Below are positions 47,320 through 56,468 of a DNA stretch of 64,000 nucleotides, in pieces. The stretch is from Legionella parisiensis (GTDB lineage Bacteria; Pseudomonadota; Gammaproteobacteria; Legionellales; Legionellaceae). The position numbers were made by a program, and so were the translations under genes. The stretch covers positions 1,773,920 through 1,837,919 of the forward strand of contig NZ_LNYQ01000013.1 of assembly GCF_001467945.1 (NCBI RefSeq). Direction: 5' to 3'. The notes below the pieces were generated by a model. The model had not been told where the DNA came from, did no database searches, and was given only the letters and a program-made list of their open reading frames with translations. Every line of letters starts with the position of its first letter. Positions within the stretch are counted from its first letter, which is position 1.

Positions 47320-48612
47320 TTAGTTAGGTGCAATTTTCTTAGTGTGAAGAGCACGATTTAATAATTGCTCATAGATGGGGCCATTTGGGGTGAGCTGAAG
47401 CACAATAGTTGCGGTAATGCATGCCATCATTACAGGAAAGATTAAATAATAATTATGAGTCATTTCTACCACCAATACTGCTCCGGTTATTGGTGAACGC
47501 GTCGAGGAAGCAAAAAGTGCAGCCATCCCCGCAATCGCAAACATCCCGGGTTGGGTTAAAAATTCAATATGCAAAATCTCTAAAATATGGAATATAGCTA
47601 AACCAAGAAGTGTACCTATAGAAAGTATAGGAGCAAAAATCCCTCCTGGAACGGCTGTTCCATAGCATGCCATGGTTCCTATAAATCGAACTACTAAAAG
47701 AAAAAACAAAAAACCAAATCCTGGAGACAGGGTCAATGCCTGATGAATAATGTGCATTCCCCCACCTACGGCAGCGGGATGATGCACGGCTAAATAGCCA
47801 ATCAAAAATCCTACAGTCAGCACATAATATGTTTTTTGTCTTGAAGTGAATTTATCCAGGAGCGTTAGCGTGCCTATCAATGAAAGATTAAATAAAAGTC
47901 CTACAAAACCCACCACAATACCAAACAGAGCAAATAACCATAAAGAATCAAGATGAGGAAATTCAAATACATCCATGGAGATCGTTGGCTGGGGACCAAT
48001 GATCAAATCAAGAATGATTGTAGCTGTGATACAGCAAATAACCACCATGCTGAAACTGGTAAAAGAATAGTTAAACTGATTTCGCATTTCTTCCATCACA
48101 AAGATCACTCCAGCTAGAGGCGCATTAAATGCAACTGCCAAACCTGCAGCAGCCCCTGCAGCAATTAAACTATCCTTTCTACGCCGCGTCAGGTTAAATA
48201 AGCCTCCCAGCATTTCTCCCAAACTACCTCCAATGTGGATAGTAGGTCCCTCTCGTCCTAAAATCATTTTGGCAGAGAGTACCAAAATACCAAAAAAGAA
48301 TTTTACAGGTAATAATCGGCGCCAGGATATGCGTCTTAAATGAAGTAATGCGCCTTCTATCTCTGGCACACCACTTCCTGATGCCTCAGGTGCATACTGC
48401 TTCACAACAAAATATGCAGTGTAAACCATAATCATCGAGACCAAGCCTGAAATCAATCCGGCCGGCCATCCATGAAGGCTAAGAAAATGAAAAGAATTAT
48501 CCAATAAATTAGCCAACACATCGATTGACAATCGAAATGTTGAGCCGACAAGGCCAACTACAATCCCCAAAACAAAAGATACAGCATAAAGCATTAATAT
48601 CTTATTGCGCAT
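47320..48612 (-). CDS. CLC-family chloride channel or H+/Cl- exchanger
   Basis: A 430-residue protein with many membrane segments. The selectivity blocks are intact: GSGVPEIEGAL, GREGPTIHIGG (external gating Glu), and APLAGVIFVMEEM (the second Glu corresponds to the internal proton Glu of E. coli ClcA). GGIFAPILSIG is the third block. With both Glu residues present, exchange of chloride for protons is likely, useful in acid stress. It is 4 nt after the TrpE(G) gene on the same strand. Confidence 0.92.
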   Translation of the reverse strand: MRNKILMLYAVSFVLGIVVGLVGSTFRLSIDVLANLLDNSFHFLSLHGWPAGLISGLVSMIMVYTAYFVVKQYAPEASGSGVPEIEGALLHLRRISWRRLLPVKFFFGILVLSAKMILGREGPTIHIGGSLGEMLGGLFNLTRRRKDSLIAAGAAAGLAVAFNAPLAGVIFVMEEMRNQFNYSFTSFSMVVICCITATIILDLIIGPQPTISMDVFEFPHLDSLWLFALFGIVVGFVGLLFNLSLIGTLTLLDKFTSRQKTYYVLTVGFLIGYLAVHHPAAVGGGMHIIHQALTLSPGFGFLFFLLVVRFIGTMACYGTAVPGGIFAPILSIGTLLGLAIFHILEILHIEFLTQPGMFAIAGMAALFASSTRSPITGAVLVVEMTHNYYLIFPVMMACITATIVLQLTPNGPIYEQLLNRALHTKKIAPN

Positions 48613-48616
48613 TACG

Positions 48617-50752
48617 TTAAATCATCCTCATTAAATTATTAATAATTTTAAATCCAGCCTGATTAACTAAAGACAATATCGTTTCAGGATGAAATTGAAC
48701 TGCGTGAATAGGTAATTTCCGGTGCGAAATAGCCATAACAATTCCATCATCACTCATAGCTGTAACCATCAACTCTTTTGGTATCGCGTTTAAACGTGCA
48801 TAGAGCGAGTGATACCTCCCTGCCTTAAAAGACTCCCCCAAGCCTGAAAATAATTGGGGATCATCTGCGACTTTTATGATGGATGGCTTACCATGCATGG
48901 GATATTCTAGAACATCCAAAATACCGCCAAAATGTTCAACAATTCCTTGCAAGCCCAAACACACTCCGAATAAAGGAATACACTGAGAAACAGCGGCAGC
49001 AATTGTTTGAGATAGGTTAAAATCACTAGGTTTACCAGGTCCTGGAGATAAAACAACAAGATCATATTTTTGGTTTTTTAAATACTGCAACGCCTTATCA
49101 AACCGAATTGTACTCACCTGCGCTCCGGTTTGGCGGAAATAATTTGCTAAAGTATGAACAAAAGAATCCTGGTGATCGATAAGTAAGACGCGTTTACCCT
49201 TTCCAACCAAGGGCAATTGCACTGTTTCTGCCTGGATTTTGCGCTCTCGCTTTTGTAACATGTCTAAAAAAGCAGATGCTTTTAAGCGCGTTTCCTGTTC
49301 TTCAGATTCAGGGACTGAATCATAAAGCAAAGTAGCACCAACACGAATCTCAGCAACTCCATTTTCGATACGTACAGTTCTTAAAACCAACCCTGTATTT
49401 AAATTTCCGTCGAAACCAAACCAACCCACTGCACCTGCATACCACTTGCGTGGGGATTTTTCATATTTTTCAATAAAATTAAGAGCCCAAATTTTAGGCG
49501 CACCAGTCACAGTAACGACCCACATATGAGTTAAAAAAGCATCTACCGCATCAAAGTTTTCCCTTAAAATGCCTTCAACATGATCTACGGTATGAATCAA
49601 TCGCGAATACATTTCAATTTGTCTTCGTCCAATAACTTTCACAGAGCCTGCTTCACAGATACGGGATTTATCATTTCTATCCACATCAGTGCACATTGTT
49701 AGTTCAGATTCCTCTTTTTTGGAGTCCAATAAGATCTGAATATTTTCTGCATCTTCAATTGCATCAGCGCCGCGTTTAATCGTTCCGGAAATTGGACAAG
49801 TCTCCACCCTTCGTCCCTGGACTCGTACATACATTTCAGGAGACGCACCAACTAAATACTCTCCATCACCTAAATTAATAAAAAAACCATAAGGGGAAGG
49901 GTTTAATCGACGCATCTGCTTGAATAAAGAAGAAGGCTGTTCTTTATAATGGGTATAAAAAGTCTGGCTTGGAACTACTTCGAACAAATCACCACAAGCA
50001 AAACGCTCCTTGGCTGTATTTACAACCTGAGCATATTCACCTGGCATATGATCACATTCTTTTTCGGGTTTATTAGGTGATTCGTATACTGCAGAAGCTC
50101 CCTCTCTCGCCAAAGATTTTGTGGATTGACCCTGAAATTGAAAATCATAACGCCGAAGCATAGCTTCTTCTTTACGATGATTCACTATATAAATTTCATC
50201 AGGTAGGTAAAGAACCATATCTCTTTGAGAAAGCTCTCTTTCTTTCTGCTTTTGTAGCGCTTCAAATTGAAAAATCAAATCAAAACCCAAAGCCCCATAT
50301 AATCCCAAATAAGATTCATTTTCCAATTTGAAAAAAGACAATATCAGACGGATAACTGTAAATACTGAAGGCTGTTGACTACGTTCTTCTTCGCTGAATA
50401 CTTTTTCAGATGGCTTAATTTTGATTTGTAATAATTTATTATTATGCGCTGTAATTTCTAAAGTTTCTTCATTTTCCAATAATGGAGTAATAAAAGTTAA
50501 TAATATTTTGCCGCGATGATTTAAAGCATCAATTTGAATTAAATTCTGCTTGCAGATAACAGCCAGAGGCGGATTATAAAAGCCGATATCCCAACATGTG
50601 TAACGCCCTGGGTATTCAAAGCTTGAGGCAAATAATGCCCCCCTTTGTGAATCTAAATGCTCAAGAAGATTTTCAATACCTTGTTGGTACTCTAGAGTGG
50701 TTTGAGAACACTCTATTTCCACCCCCCCTTGGGTTTTGTAATACTGCAACAT
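48617..50752 (-). CDS. trpE(G): Anthranilate synthase, fused TrpE-TrpG
   Basis: A 711-residue fusion. Residues 1-510 are the chorismate-using TrpE part (GDLFEVVPSQTFY, CPISGTIKRGADA, DVDRNDKSRICE, VVTVTGAPKIWAL). Residues 520-711 are the glutamine amidotransferase TrpG part with FGVCLGLQG (nucleophile Cys) and VQFHPE. It makes anthranilate from chorismate and glutamine, the first step to tryptophan. Such fusions are known in rhizobia and Azospirillum and, as I recall, in Legionella. No other trp genes are adjacent and I see no Trp-rich leader peptide upstream. Confidence 0.93.
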   Translation of the reverse strand: MLQYYKTQGGVEIECSQTTLEYQQGIENLLEHLDSQRGALFASSFEYPGRYTCWDIGFYNPPLAVICKQNLIQIDALNHRGKILLTFITPLLENEETLEITAHNNKLLQIKIKPSEKVFSEEERSQQPSVFTVIRLILSFFKLENESYLGLYGALGFDLIFQFEALQKQKERELSQRDMVLYLPDEIYIVNHRKEEAMLRRYDFQFQGQSTKSLAREGASAVYESPNKPEKECDHMPGEYAQVVNTAKERFACGDLFEVVPSQTFYTHYKEQPSSLFKQMRRLNPSPYGFFINLGDGEYLVGASPEMYVRVQGRRVETCPISGTIKRGADAIEDAENIQILLDSKKEESELTMCTDVDRNDKSRICEAGSVKVIGRRQIEMYSRLIHTVDHVEGILRENFDAVDAFLTHMWVVTVTGAPKIWALNFIEKYEKSPRKWYAGAVGWFGFDGNLNTGLVLRTVRIENGVAEIRVGATLLYDSVPESEEQETRLKASAFLDMLQKRERKIQAETVQLPLVGKGKRVLLIDHQDSFVHTLANYFRQTGAQVSTIRFDKALQYLKNQKYDLVVLSPGPGKPSDFNLSQTIAAAVSQCIPLFGVCLGLQGIVEHFGGILDVLEYPMHGKPSIIKVADDPQLFSGLGESFKAGRYHSLYARLNAIPKELMVTAMSDDGIVMAISHRKLPIHAVQFHPETILSLVNQAGFKIINNLMRMI

Positions 50753-50840
50753 GAATGATTAACTCAAGTGAATAATTATGATCTACCATTCTACTTTAAA
50801 AATGATGTTCTGCAATAATCTCGACATTTAGATGCAATGT

Positions 50841-50981
50841 AGCCTGGGTACAACGAACTTAATTTTCTACACTCGCTGAAAACCAGTCCAACCTTATTCC
50901 TACGCCCAACCTCGCGACTTGTTCCTGGGGACGAGCGTGGCAGGAAGTATGCTCAAGAGACAGGTCTTGCACCCAGGCTGC
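50841..50981. repeat. MITE-like element between trpE(G) and argH
   Basis: GTAGCCTGGGT at 50841-50851 and ACCCAGGCTGC at 50971-50981 are inverted repeats with one mismatch that bound about 140 bases. The inside is more GC-rich than the flanks and holds no frame of note. The same arm sequence recurs at 56071-56114. Confidence 0.55.
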
Positions 50982-50985
50982 ATTT

Positions 50986-52224
50986 TTAAGATGGATTTCT
51001 AATGATCTCATCAAGAGAACAATTTTTATCTATTGCTTCCTGCACCCACAAACCAACCTGATGATGTGCATCCCTAAAAGGTACTCCTTGCAATACTAAA
51101 GACTCTAGAACCGCAGTAGCATTCAAGTAACCTCTGTTTGCTTTCTGTTCCATCAATTTTGTATTAAATTGCACGCTTTCAAGAAAAGGAGCAATTATTT
51201 CCAAGCACGCAGTCAAGGTATTTACAGTGTCAAAGAGGCATTCTTTGTCTTCTTGCATATCCTTATTATATGCAAGGGGCAATCCTTTCATTACTGTTAG
51301 AATACCCATTAAATGCCCAAAAACTCGCCCGCTTTTACCTCTGATTAACTCCAATACATCTGGATTTTTCTTGTTGGGCATCAACGATGAGCCGGTAGCA
51401 AAAGCATCATCTAGAGTAATAAAACCAAACTCTTGTGTAGCCCAAAGAATCAAATCCTCGGCAAGACGTGACAAATGCATCAAAATGATAGAAGCAACAG
51501 AACAAAATTCAATAATAAAATCCCGATCGCTTACTGCATCAAGTGTATTCGCGATCACTCCGTTAAAGCCCAAGGTTTCTGCAACCCATGCTCGGTCTAA
51601 AGGAAGCGAGCTTCCTGCTAAAGCCCCAGCGCCTAACGGAGAAAAATTCATTCGTCTATGCCAATCGTGCAAACGGCCTAAGTCGCGTTGAAACATTGCT
51701 AAATAAGCAGCGAAAAATTGCCCTAAATAAATTGGCTGAGCTTGCTGCAAATGGGTATAACCTGGGACTTTATCTTCAGCATGGTGGTTTTCCAGCTTTT
51801 CTAAAACCTGGTTTAAACGCTGTAAAAGCAGATTAATCTGCACTCCTGCATCACGAGAATACAATCTTAAATCTAGGGCAACCTGATCATTACGACTTCG
51901 ACCTGTATGCAGCTTTTTACCTACATCACCAATTTTAGCAATAAGTAATTGCTCTACAAACATATGAATATCTTCACAAGACTCATCAAATTCATGGACT
52001 CCATTTTCTATTTCATGGCTTATTTCTTCCAGTCCATTGCATATCAAATCTGCTTCACTGTCAGAAATCAGCTTTTGTCGTGCAAGCATTTTTGCATGTG
52101 CTTGACTCCCCACTATATCATGAGCATAAAGCACTTTATCAAAGGCCAAAGAAGCATTAAAATGCATTACCCCCGGATCGAGTTCTTTTTTGAATCGTCC
52201 TCCCCATGTTTTATGAGCCGCCAT
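50986..52224 (-). CDS. argH: Argininosuccinate lyase
   Basis: A 412-residue enzyme splitting argininosuccinate to arginine and fumarate. The signature [12 protein letters not shown] (about residues 278-289) and the N-terminal [10 protein letters not shown] are present. It is the last gene of the transporter-argG-argH operon; its start overlaps the argG stop (TAATG), with AAAGGAG for translation. Confidence 0.96.
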   Translation of the reverse strand: MAAHKTWGGRFKKELDPGVMHFNASLAFDKVLYAHDIVGSQAHAKMLARQKLISDSEADLICNGLEEISHEIENGVHEFDESCEDIHMFVEQLLIAKIGDVGKKLHTGRSRNDQVALDLRLYSRDAGVQINLLLQRLNQVLEKLENHHAEDKVPGYTHLQQAQPIYLGQFFAAYLAMFQRDLGRLHDWHRRMNFSPLGAGALAGSSLPLDRAWVAETLGFNGVIANTLDAVSDRDFIIEFCSVASIILMHLSRLAEDLILWATQEFGFITLDDAFATGSSLMPNKKNPDVLELIRGKSGRVFGHLMGILTVMKGLPLAYNKDMQEDKECLFDTVNTLTACLEIIAPFLESVQFNTKLMEQKANRGYLNATAVLESLVLQGVPFRDAHHQVGLWVQEAIDKNCSLDEIIRNPS

Positions 52225-53435
52225 TATTTATCTCCTTTATGTACCTTGCCATACACCTGCGCTGATAAAGAGAATAAATTGATGAATCCTTCAGCATCCT
52301 GTTGGTTGTAAACACTGTCCTCTTCAAAAGTAGCCAATGCAGGATCATGCAAACTAAATGGAGAATGCATTCCATAAGGAATAATGTTCCCTTTAAATAA
52401 TTGCAAACTTACAGTGCCAGTCATATGCTGTTGTGTTACATCAATCAATGCATCCAACGCATTTTTGGCTTGGGAAAACCATCTTCCCTCATAAACAAGA
52501 TTGGCATAAGTTTGCTGTAAGGACTGCTTTAAATGCAAGGTCGCCCGGTCAAGACACAAACTTTCAAGCATCTGATGTGCCTTATAAAGAACTGCTGCCG
52601 CAGGCGCTTCATATATTCCTCTTATTTTCATCCCGACGAGTCGATTTTCTACAATGTCCGCTACCCCAATTCCATGGGCACCTGCAATTTTATTTAACTC
52701 TTTGAGCAATTCCACTGAATTCATTTTTTTTGCATTCAAGGCAACAGGTACACCATGGTCAAACTCAATGTTCACTAATTCAGCATTATTTGACGATTGT
52801 TCTAAAGATGCAGTCATCAATAATAAATCATCAGGCTGAGGCTGTCCTGGATCTTCTAAGACACCACCTTCATGAGAAATATACCAAAGATTATGATCGC
52901 GTGAGTAAGGTGACTTAGGTGTAACTGGAACTTCAATACCGTGTAATTTGGCATATTCAATTGCCTCTTGTCTGGACTTAATTTTCCAAGATCTCCAGGG
53001 AGCAATAATTTTAAGTTCTGGAGCCAAAGCTTTTACCGTATATTCAAAACGGACCTGGTCATTACCTTTTCCAGTAGCGCCATGAGCAACAGCATCTGCT
53101 TTTTCCAACATGGAAATTTCAACCAGTTTTTTTGCAATGAGCGGTCGAGAAATAGTGCCTAAGACATATTGGTTTTCATAAAGTGCCCCTGCCTTGACCA
53201 ATCGCCACAGATAGTCGCTAACGAATTCATCCTGGACATTCATCACGTAGGCTTTTGAAGCACCGCTTTTTATTGCTTTCTCTTTAATCGCCGTTAAATC
53301 TTCATTTTGTCCTAAATCACAAACCATTGCGATAATCTCTGCCTGCTGGTAATGTTCTTTAAGCCATGGAATCATTACCGAAGTATCCAGGCCGCCTGAA
53401 TAGGCAAGGACAATTTTTTTAATCGATTCAGTCAT
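52224..53435 (-). CDS. argG: Argininosuccinate synthase
   Basis: A 403-residue enzyme joining citrulline and aspartate with ATP. The ATP-binding start [17 protein letters not shown] (residues 9-25) and the substrate motifs [13 protein letters not shown] and [17 protein letters not shown] are intact. It follows the ABC ATPase gene by 3 nt. With argH it turns citrulline into arginine; no other arginine biosynthesis gene is in the window. Confidence 0.97.
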   Translation of the reverse strand: MTESIKKIVLAYSGGLDTSVMIPWLKEHYQQAEIIAMVCDLGQNEDLTAIKEKAIKSGASKAYVMNVQDEFVSDYLWRLVKAGALYENQYVLGTISRPLIAKKLVEISMLEKADAVAHGATGKGNDQVRFEYTVKALAPELKIIAPWRSWKIKSRQEAIEYAKLHGIEVPVTPKSPYSRDHNLWYISHEGGVLEDPGQPQPDDLLLMTASLEQSSNNAELVNIEFDHGVPVALNAKKMNSVELLKELNKIAGAHGIGVADIVENRLVGMKIRGIYEAPAAAVLYKAHQMLESLCLDRATLHLKQSLQQTYANLVYEGRWFSQAKNALDALIDVTQQHMTGTVSLQLFKGNIIPYGMHSPFSLHDPALATFEEDSVYNQQDAEGFINLFSLSAQVYGKVHKGDK

Positions 53436-53438
53436 GGT

Positions 53439-54098
53439 TTACTCCTGGTAGTATTGTTTTAAATGTAAAATAGGTTCAGCCAACTCCTTGGGAACTACAT
53501 CCGCGACTAACTGCCCTCCTTTTAGAACAATTAATCGATCTGACATTTTGCTTAAGAAATCAAGATCGTGAGATGCAATCACCATCGTAACTCCTAAAGA
53601 TTTCACTGAATTTAATAAACTAATCACTTCATCAATCGTTGCCAGATCAAGACCTGATGTAGGCTCATCACAAAGTAATAAATTGGGTTTCATCATTAAG
53701 CTTCGTGCTAAGGCAACACGTTGCTTTTGCCCACCAGACAATAGGTGGGGATAGGCAAATGCTTTATCTTCAATTCCCAAACTCAGCAGTAACGACTGTG
53801 CCTGTTCTTCATGATTCAACATTTTATTGTGTAAACGAGGAGCATATACCAAATTTTGCATCACCGTCATATGTGGAAAAAGCTGGAAATCCTGAAACAT
53901 AAAACCACTTTGACCTGCTACTTCGATCGTACCTGAATCCAAAGTTTCTAATTGTTGTATACAACGCAATAACGTGGATTTCCCACTCCCGGACGGCCCC
54001 GCCAAACCAACCACCGTTTGTGCTTGCACGTTTAAGTTAATATTATTTAATACGGTAAGTGGACCAAAATATTTACAGGCTTGATTAATGGCTAACAT
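53439..54098 (-). CDS. Polar amino-acid ABC transporter ATPase
   Basis: About 219 residues. Walker A GPSGSGKST, Q-loop FQDFQLFPHMT, signature LSGGQKQRVALARS, Walker B LLLCDEPTSGLD and the His switch ASHDLDF are visible. ATG 54098 is preferred (AAAGGAGG 5 nt upstream); a longer frame from 54137 has no such site. It is a GlnQ/ArtP type, coupled to the permease (14-nt overlap) and to argG, so the substrate is probably arginine, citrulline or ornithine. Confidence 0.9.
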   Translation of the reverse strand: MLAINQACKYFGPLTVLNNINLNVQAQTVVGLAGPSGSGKSTLLRCIQQLETLDSGTIEVAGQSGFMFQDFQLFPHMTVMQNLVYAPRLHNKMLNHEEQAQSLLLSLGIEDKAFAYPHLLSGGQKQRVALARSLMMKPNLLLCDEPTSGLDLATIDEVISLLNSVKSLGVTMVIASHDLDFLSKMSDRLIVLKGGQLVADVVPKELAEPILHLKQYYQE

Positions 54099-54729
54099 AA
54101 AGCCTCCTTTGTTCCATTTTCTTGCCCAGGAACTCAATCAAAAGCACCATGCCATAGTAAAAACAACCCGCAATACATAGTGGAACAAAATAGGTAAACT
54201 GTTCTGCAGCCACCGATTGAGCTCTGCGCATCAAGTCCATTCCTCCTATAGTCGCAATCAAAGCAGTTTCTTTAAGCAGTGCAATCATTTCATTAATGTA
54301 GGCAGGAAAAATATTCTTAATCACTTGTGGCAAGACAATATCCTTCCATAGATAAAAGCCAGGTATTTGCAGCGTTTTTGCTGCCTCAAACTGTCCCTTT
54401 GGCAAATGCTCTATTCCTGCTCTCAGAATCTCGGCAATATAAGCGGAGCTGTTTAAACCAAAGGTTAAAAGTCCTGCTGCTAAAATATTTGCCTTAATAC
54501 CAATTAATGCAGGAGCAGCAAAATAAATAAAACTAAGTTGTAAAATTACTGGAGTCCCTCTCATTAGCGAAATAAATCCATTGATTATTGGCTTCATAAT
54601 CCCTTGGTATCGCAGTAAAGCCAGTGTTGTTCCTAATAAAGTCCCTATTAATAACCCACCAAATAACAGAATCAAAGTAACTAAAGTTCCCTCGCCAATA
54701 TAGAGGACATTTTGTTTTAATTCTTCCAT
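54085..54729 (-). CDS. Polar amino-acid ABC transporter permease
   Basis: About 214 residues, four to five membrane segments. The His/Glu/Gln/Arg/opine permease signature is visible as SLMRGTPVILQLSFIYFA. The EAA loop reads GQFEAAKTLQIPGFYLWKDI. ATG 54729 has GGAGGACA just upstream; it overlaps the end of the binding-protein gene by 13 nt. It forms the membrane pore of the operon's importer. Confidence 0.9.
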   Translation of the reverse strand: MEELKQNVLYIGEGTLVTLILLFGGLLIGTLLGTTLALLRYQGIMKPIINGFISLMRGTPVILQLSFIYFAAPALIGIKANILAAGLLTFGLNSSAYIAEILRAGIEHLPKGQFEAAKTLQIPGFYLWKDIVLPQVIKNIFPAYINEMIALLKETALIATIGGMDLMRRAQSVAAEQFTYFVPLCIAGCFYYGMVLLIEFLGKKMEQRRLYVSH

Positions 54730-55469
54730 TTTGTGTCCTCCAACCATTTTTTCTTGAGTGCAGCGAGCTCACCAGTTTGCTCCAGCTCATATAAAACATG
54801 ATTTATTTTGTGAGTTAATTTAGAGTTCTTTTTTAGTGCCAGACCATAACCATCGGTTGATTGAGCAAGAAGCTCAAAAGATAATCCAGGATTTTTCTGA
54901 CTAAATACCGCACCTTGCACTCCATCAACGAGAACTAAATCAACATGACCTGCCTTTAGGGCTGCGATGGTTTGATTGTTATTATCCATTACGAGAAGGC
55001 TGGCATTTGGCATATTCTTTTTTAGCCAAATTTCCATGGTGCTCCCTAGTTGAACCGCTATTTTTTTATCAGCTAATTGTTTTAAATCGTTAATCGGCTT
55101 TTTTTCGGGAAAAACAACAGCCATACTTTCGAAATAATAAGGATTAGTAAAATCAAAATTCTTTTTTCGCTGTTCTGTAATCGTAATCGTAGAAATTGCT
55201 GTATCAACCTGTCCTGTACTTAAAGCAGGTAAAATACTGCTGAATTCCATGGTATCAAACATTGCTTCCTTACCAAGTTTTTTTGCTATCAAGCGTGCTA
55301 AATCAATATCTAACCCTTTAATTTCACCATGATCGTTATATTCAAATGGTGGATATTCTGCGGCTACAGCAAAATGAATATATGGAACACTCTCATTGGG
55401 AATCTTTGCATAGCAAAGAGAAACCAAAAGAGCAAAACCTGCTAAAAATGTAAAGAATATTTGTTTCAT
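54717..55469 (-). CDS. Periplasmic amino-acid-binding protein
   Basis: A 250-residue SBP family 3 protein with a signal peptide (MKQIFFTFLAGFALLVSLCYA). The family marks VAAEYPPFEYNDHGEIKGLDID and DTAISTITITEQRKKNFDFT are present; the latter includes the Arg/Asp positions that hold the amino-acid backbone. It is the first gene of the operon SBP-permease-ATPase-argG-argH. Given the ARG boxes upstream and argG/argH downstream, arginine or citrulline is the likely ligand. Confidence 0.9.
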   Translation of the reverse strand: MKQIFFTFLAGFALLVSLCYAKIPNESVPYIHFAVAAEYPPFEYNDHGEIKGLDIDLARLIAKKLGKEAMFDTMEFSSILPALSTGQVDTAISTITITEQRKKNFDFTNPYYFESMAVVFPEKKPINDLKQLADKKIAVQLGSTMEIWLKKNMPNASLLVMDNNNQTIAALKAGHVDLVLVDGVQGAVFSQKNPGLSFELLAQSTDGYGLALKKNSKLTHKINHVLYELEQTGELAALKKKWLEDTKWKN

Positions 55470-55502
55470 TTGAATATAAATCCAGTTTTTATGCGTTTTT
55501 TA

Positions 55503-55531
55503 AATTTATCAACCTTGACTTGCCCTGTCAA
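55503..55531 (-). promoter_or_regulatory. Promoter of the amino-acid transport/argGH operon
   Basis: On the minus strand, a perfect -35 TTGACA (55526-55531), a 17-nt spacer and -10 TAAATT (55503-55508) point to a start site about 30 nt before the binding-protein gene. Confidence 0.65.
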
Positions 55532-55548
55532 GATATTTTGAATATAAT
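55520..55548 (+). promoter_or_regulatory. Promoter of argR
   Basis: TTGCCC (55520-55525), a 17-nt spacer and a perfect -10 TATAAT (55543-55548). The -10 lies inside the first ARG-box-like site, which predicts autorepression. Confidence 0.6.
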
Positions 55549-55575
55549 TTCATTAAAAATGATTTTGTATTCACG
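55537..55575. promoter_or_regulatory. Tandem ARG boxes (ArgR operator)
   Basis: Two 18-bp sites: TTTGAATATAATTTCATT (55537-55554) and AATGATTTTGTATTCACG (55558-55575). Each has a TGAAT/ATTCA-type core with one mismatch (TGAATataaTTTCA, TGATTttgtATTCA). The gap of 3 bp is exactly that of E. coli operators, where two boxes bind one ArgR hexamer. They lie between the divergent transport operon and argR. Confidence 0.7.
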
Positions 55576-55599
55576 CGATATCATTAAGTGGAGAAATAA

Positions 55600-56055
55600 A
55601 TGAGCCAAGATGCTGCTCTTGATGGGCATATATTAAATATTGTGCAAACAGAGAGAATTGCGGAACAAATTGATTTACAAAACAGTTTAAAGGAACGAGG
55701 TTATACTATTCCTCAGGCAACTCTATCTCGAAGATTGAAAAAATTAAAAATCGCGAAAATAGGAGGTACTTATCAAGTAGTAGATTTCAATATCCCTAAC
55801 CTCCCTTTGGTATTGAACATGCAAGTATCTGATTATGGCCTTATCGTACTGCATACACATCCTGGCAATGCGAATAGTCTGGCTTTCTTTATTGATAGAA
55901 AATTCGTATCATATTCATCACAAATAGCCCAGAGCTCAGGTATATTAGGTACAATTGCTGGTGATGATACCGTGCTTCTTATTGTAAAAAGCAAGGAACA
56001 ACTACACCATGTAATTCACCTATTGCAGGATGAATTTCCTTACCTCAAAATGTAA
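55600..56055 (+). CDS. argR: Arginine repressor ArgR
   Basis: A 151-residue regulator. The N-terminal winged helix has the ArgR recognition stretch IPQATLSRRLKKLKIAKIGG (about residues 34-53). The C-terminal oligomerisation and arginine-binding part includes LVLHTHPGNANSLAFFIDR-like residues (VLHTHPGNANSLAF) and GTIAGDDTVLLIV, with the arginine-contacting GDDT. It is divergent from the transport-argGH operon and has two ARG boxes in the shared region, so it very likely represses that operon and itself when arginine is plentiful. Confidence 0.93.
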   Translation: MSQDAALDGHILNIVQTERIAEQIDLQNSLKERGYTIPQATLSRRLKKLKIAKIGGTYQVVDFNIPNLPLVLNMQVSDYGLIVLHTHPGNANSLAFFIDRKFVSYSSQIAQSSGILGTIAGDDTVLLIVKSKEQLHHVIHLLQDEFPYLKM

Positions 56056-56070
56056 TTCGATTATTTCAAT

Positions 56071-56114
56071 AATTGCAGCCTGGGTTTCGCGCGATCGCAC
56101 CCCAGACTACAATT
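56071..56114. repeat. REP-like palindrome between argR and gatC
   Basis: AATTGCAGCCTGGGT (56071-56085) pairs with ACCCCAGACTACAATT (56099-56114) with few mismatches around a CG-rich loop. It shares its arm with the element at 50841-50981. It could also end the argR transcript. Confidence 0.6.
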
Positions 56115-56175
56115 ATATTTATAAGTTATTACATCCTCGTTATAATATGGCGTTAACTCTGTGGGGTACCATTTT

Positions 56176-56466
56176 ATGACCATCTCAGCAAAAGATTTAG
56201 AAAAAATTTCCCAACTAGCTTATCTGGATACAGAGCATTCGCCAAAATTAATTGAAGATATTAATGCAATCATGAATTTTGTCGATCAACTGCGCTATGT
56301 TAATACCCAAGAAGTGGAGCCGCTTTTTCATCCACTTGCCTTAAGTCAACGATTAAGGCCTGATACGATTACTGAAGTAAATTGTCTGGTTGAATTAGAG
56401 TCCCTTGCACCACAATTTGAACAGGATCTTTATCTAGTACCCCAAGTTATAGACCAGAGCAAATAA
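56176..56466 (+). CDS. gatC: Asp-tRNA(Asn)/Glu-tRNA(Gln) amidotransferase subunit C
   Basis: A 96-residue Gat[19 protein letters not shown] at the start and [12 protein letters not shown] (the conserved belt around GatA-GatB) are present. ATG 56176 is chosen with GGGG 9 nt upstream; a GTG at 56161 is less likely. It is the first gene of gatCAB. Confidence 0.92.
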   Translation: MTISAKDLEKISQLAYLDTEHSPKLIEDINAIMNFVDQLRYVNTQEVEPLFHPLALSQRLRPDTITEVNCLVELESLAPQFEQDLYLVPQVIDQSK

Positions 56467-56468
56467 TC

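Noticed and set aside
50753..50840. Possible trp leader/attenuator before trpE(G)
   Set aside because: No short frame with consecutive Trp codons and no convincing pair of alternative stems was visible.
51227..51691. Plus-strand 154-codon frame over argH
   Set aside because: It is the antisense shadow of a strongly conserved enzyme gene.
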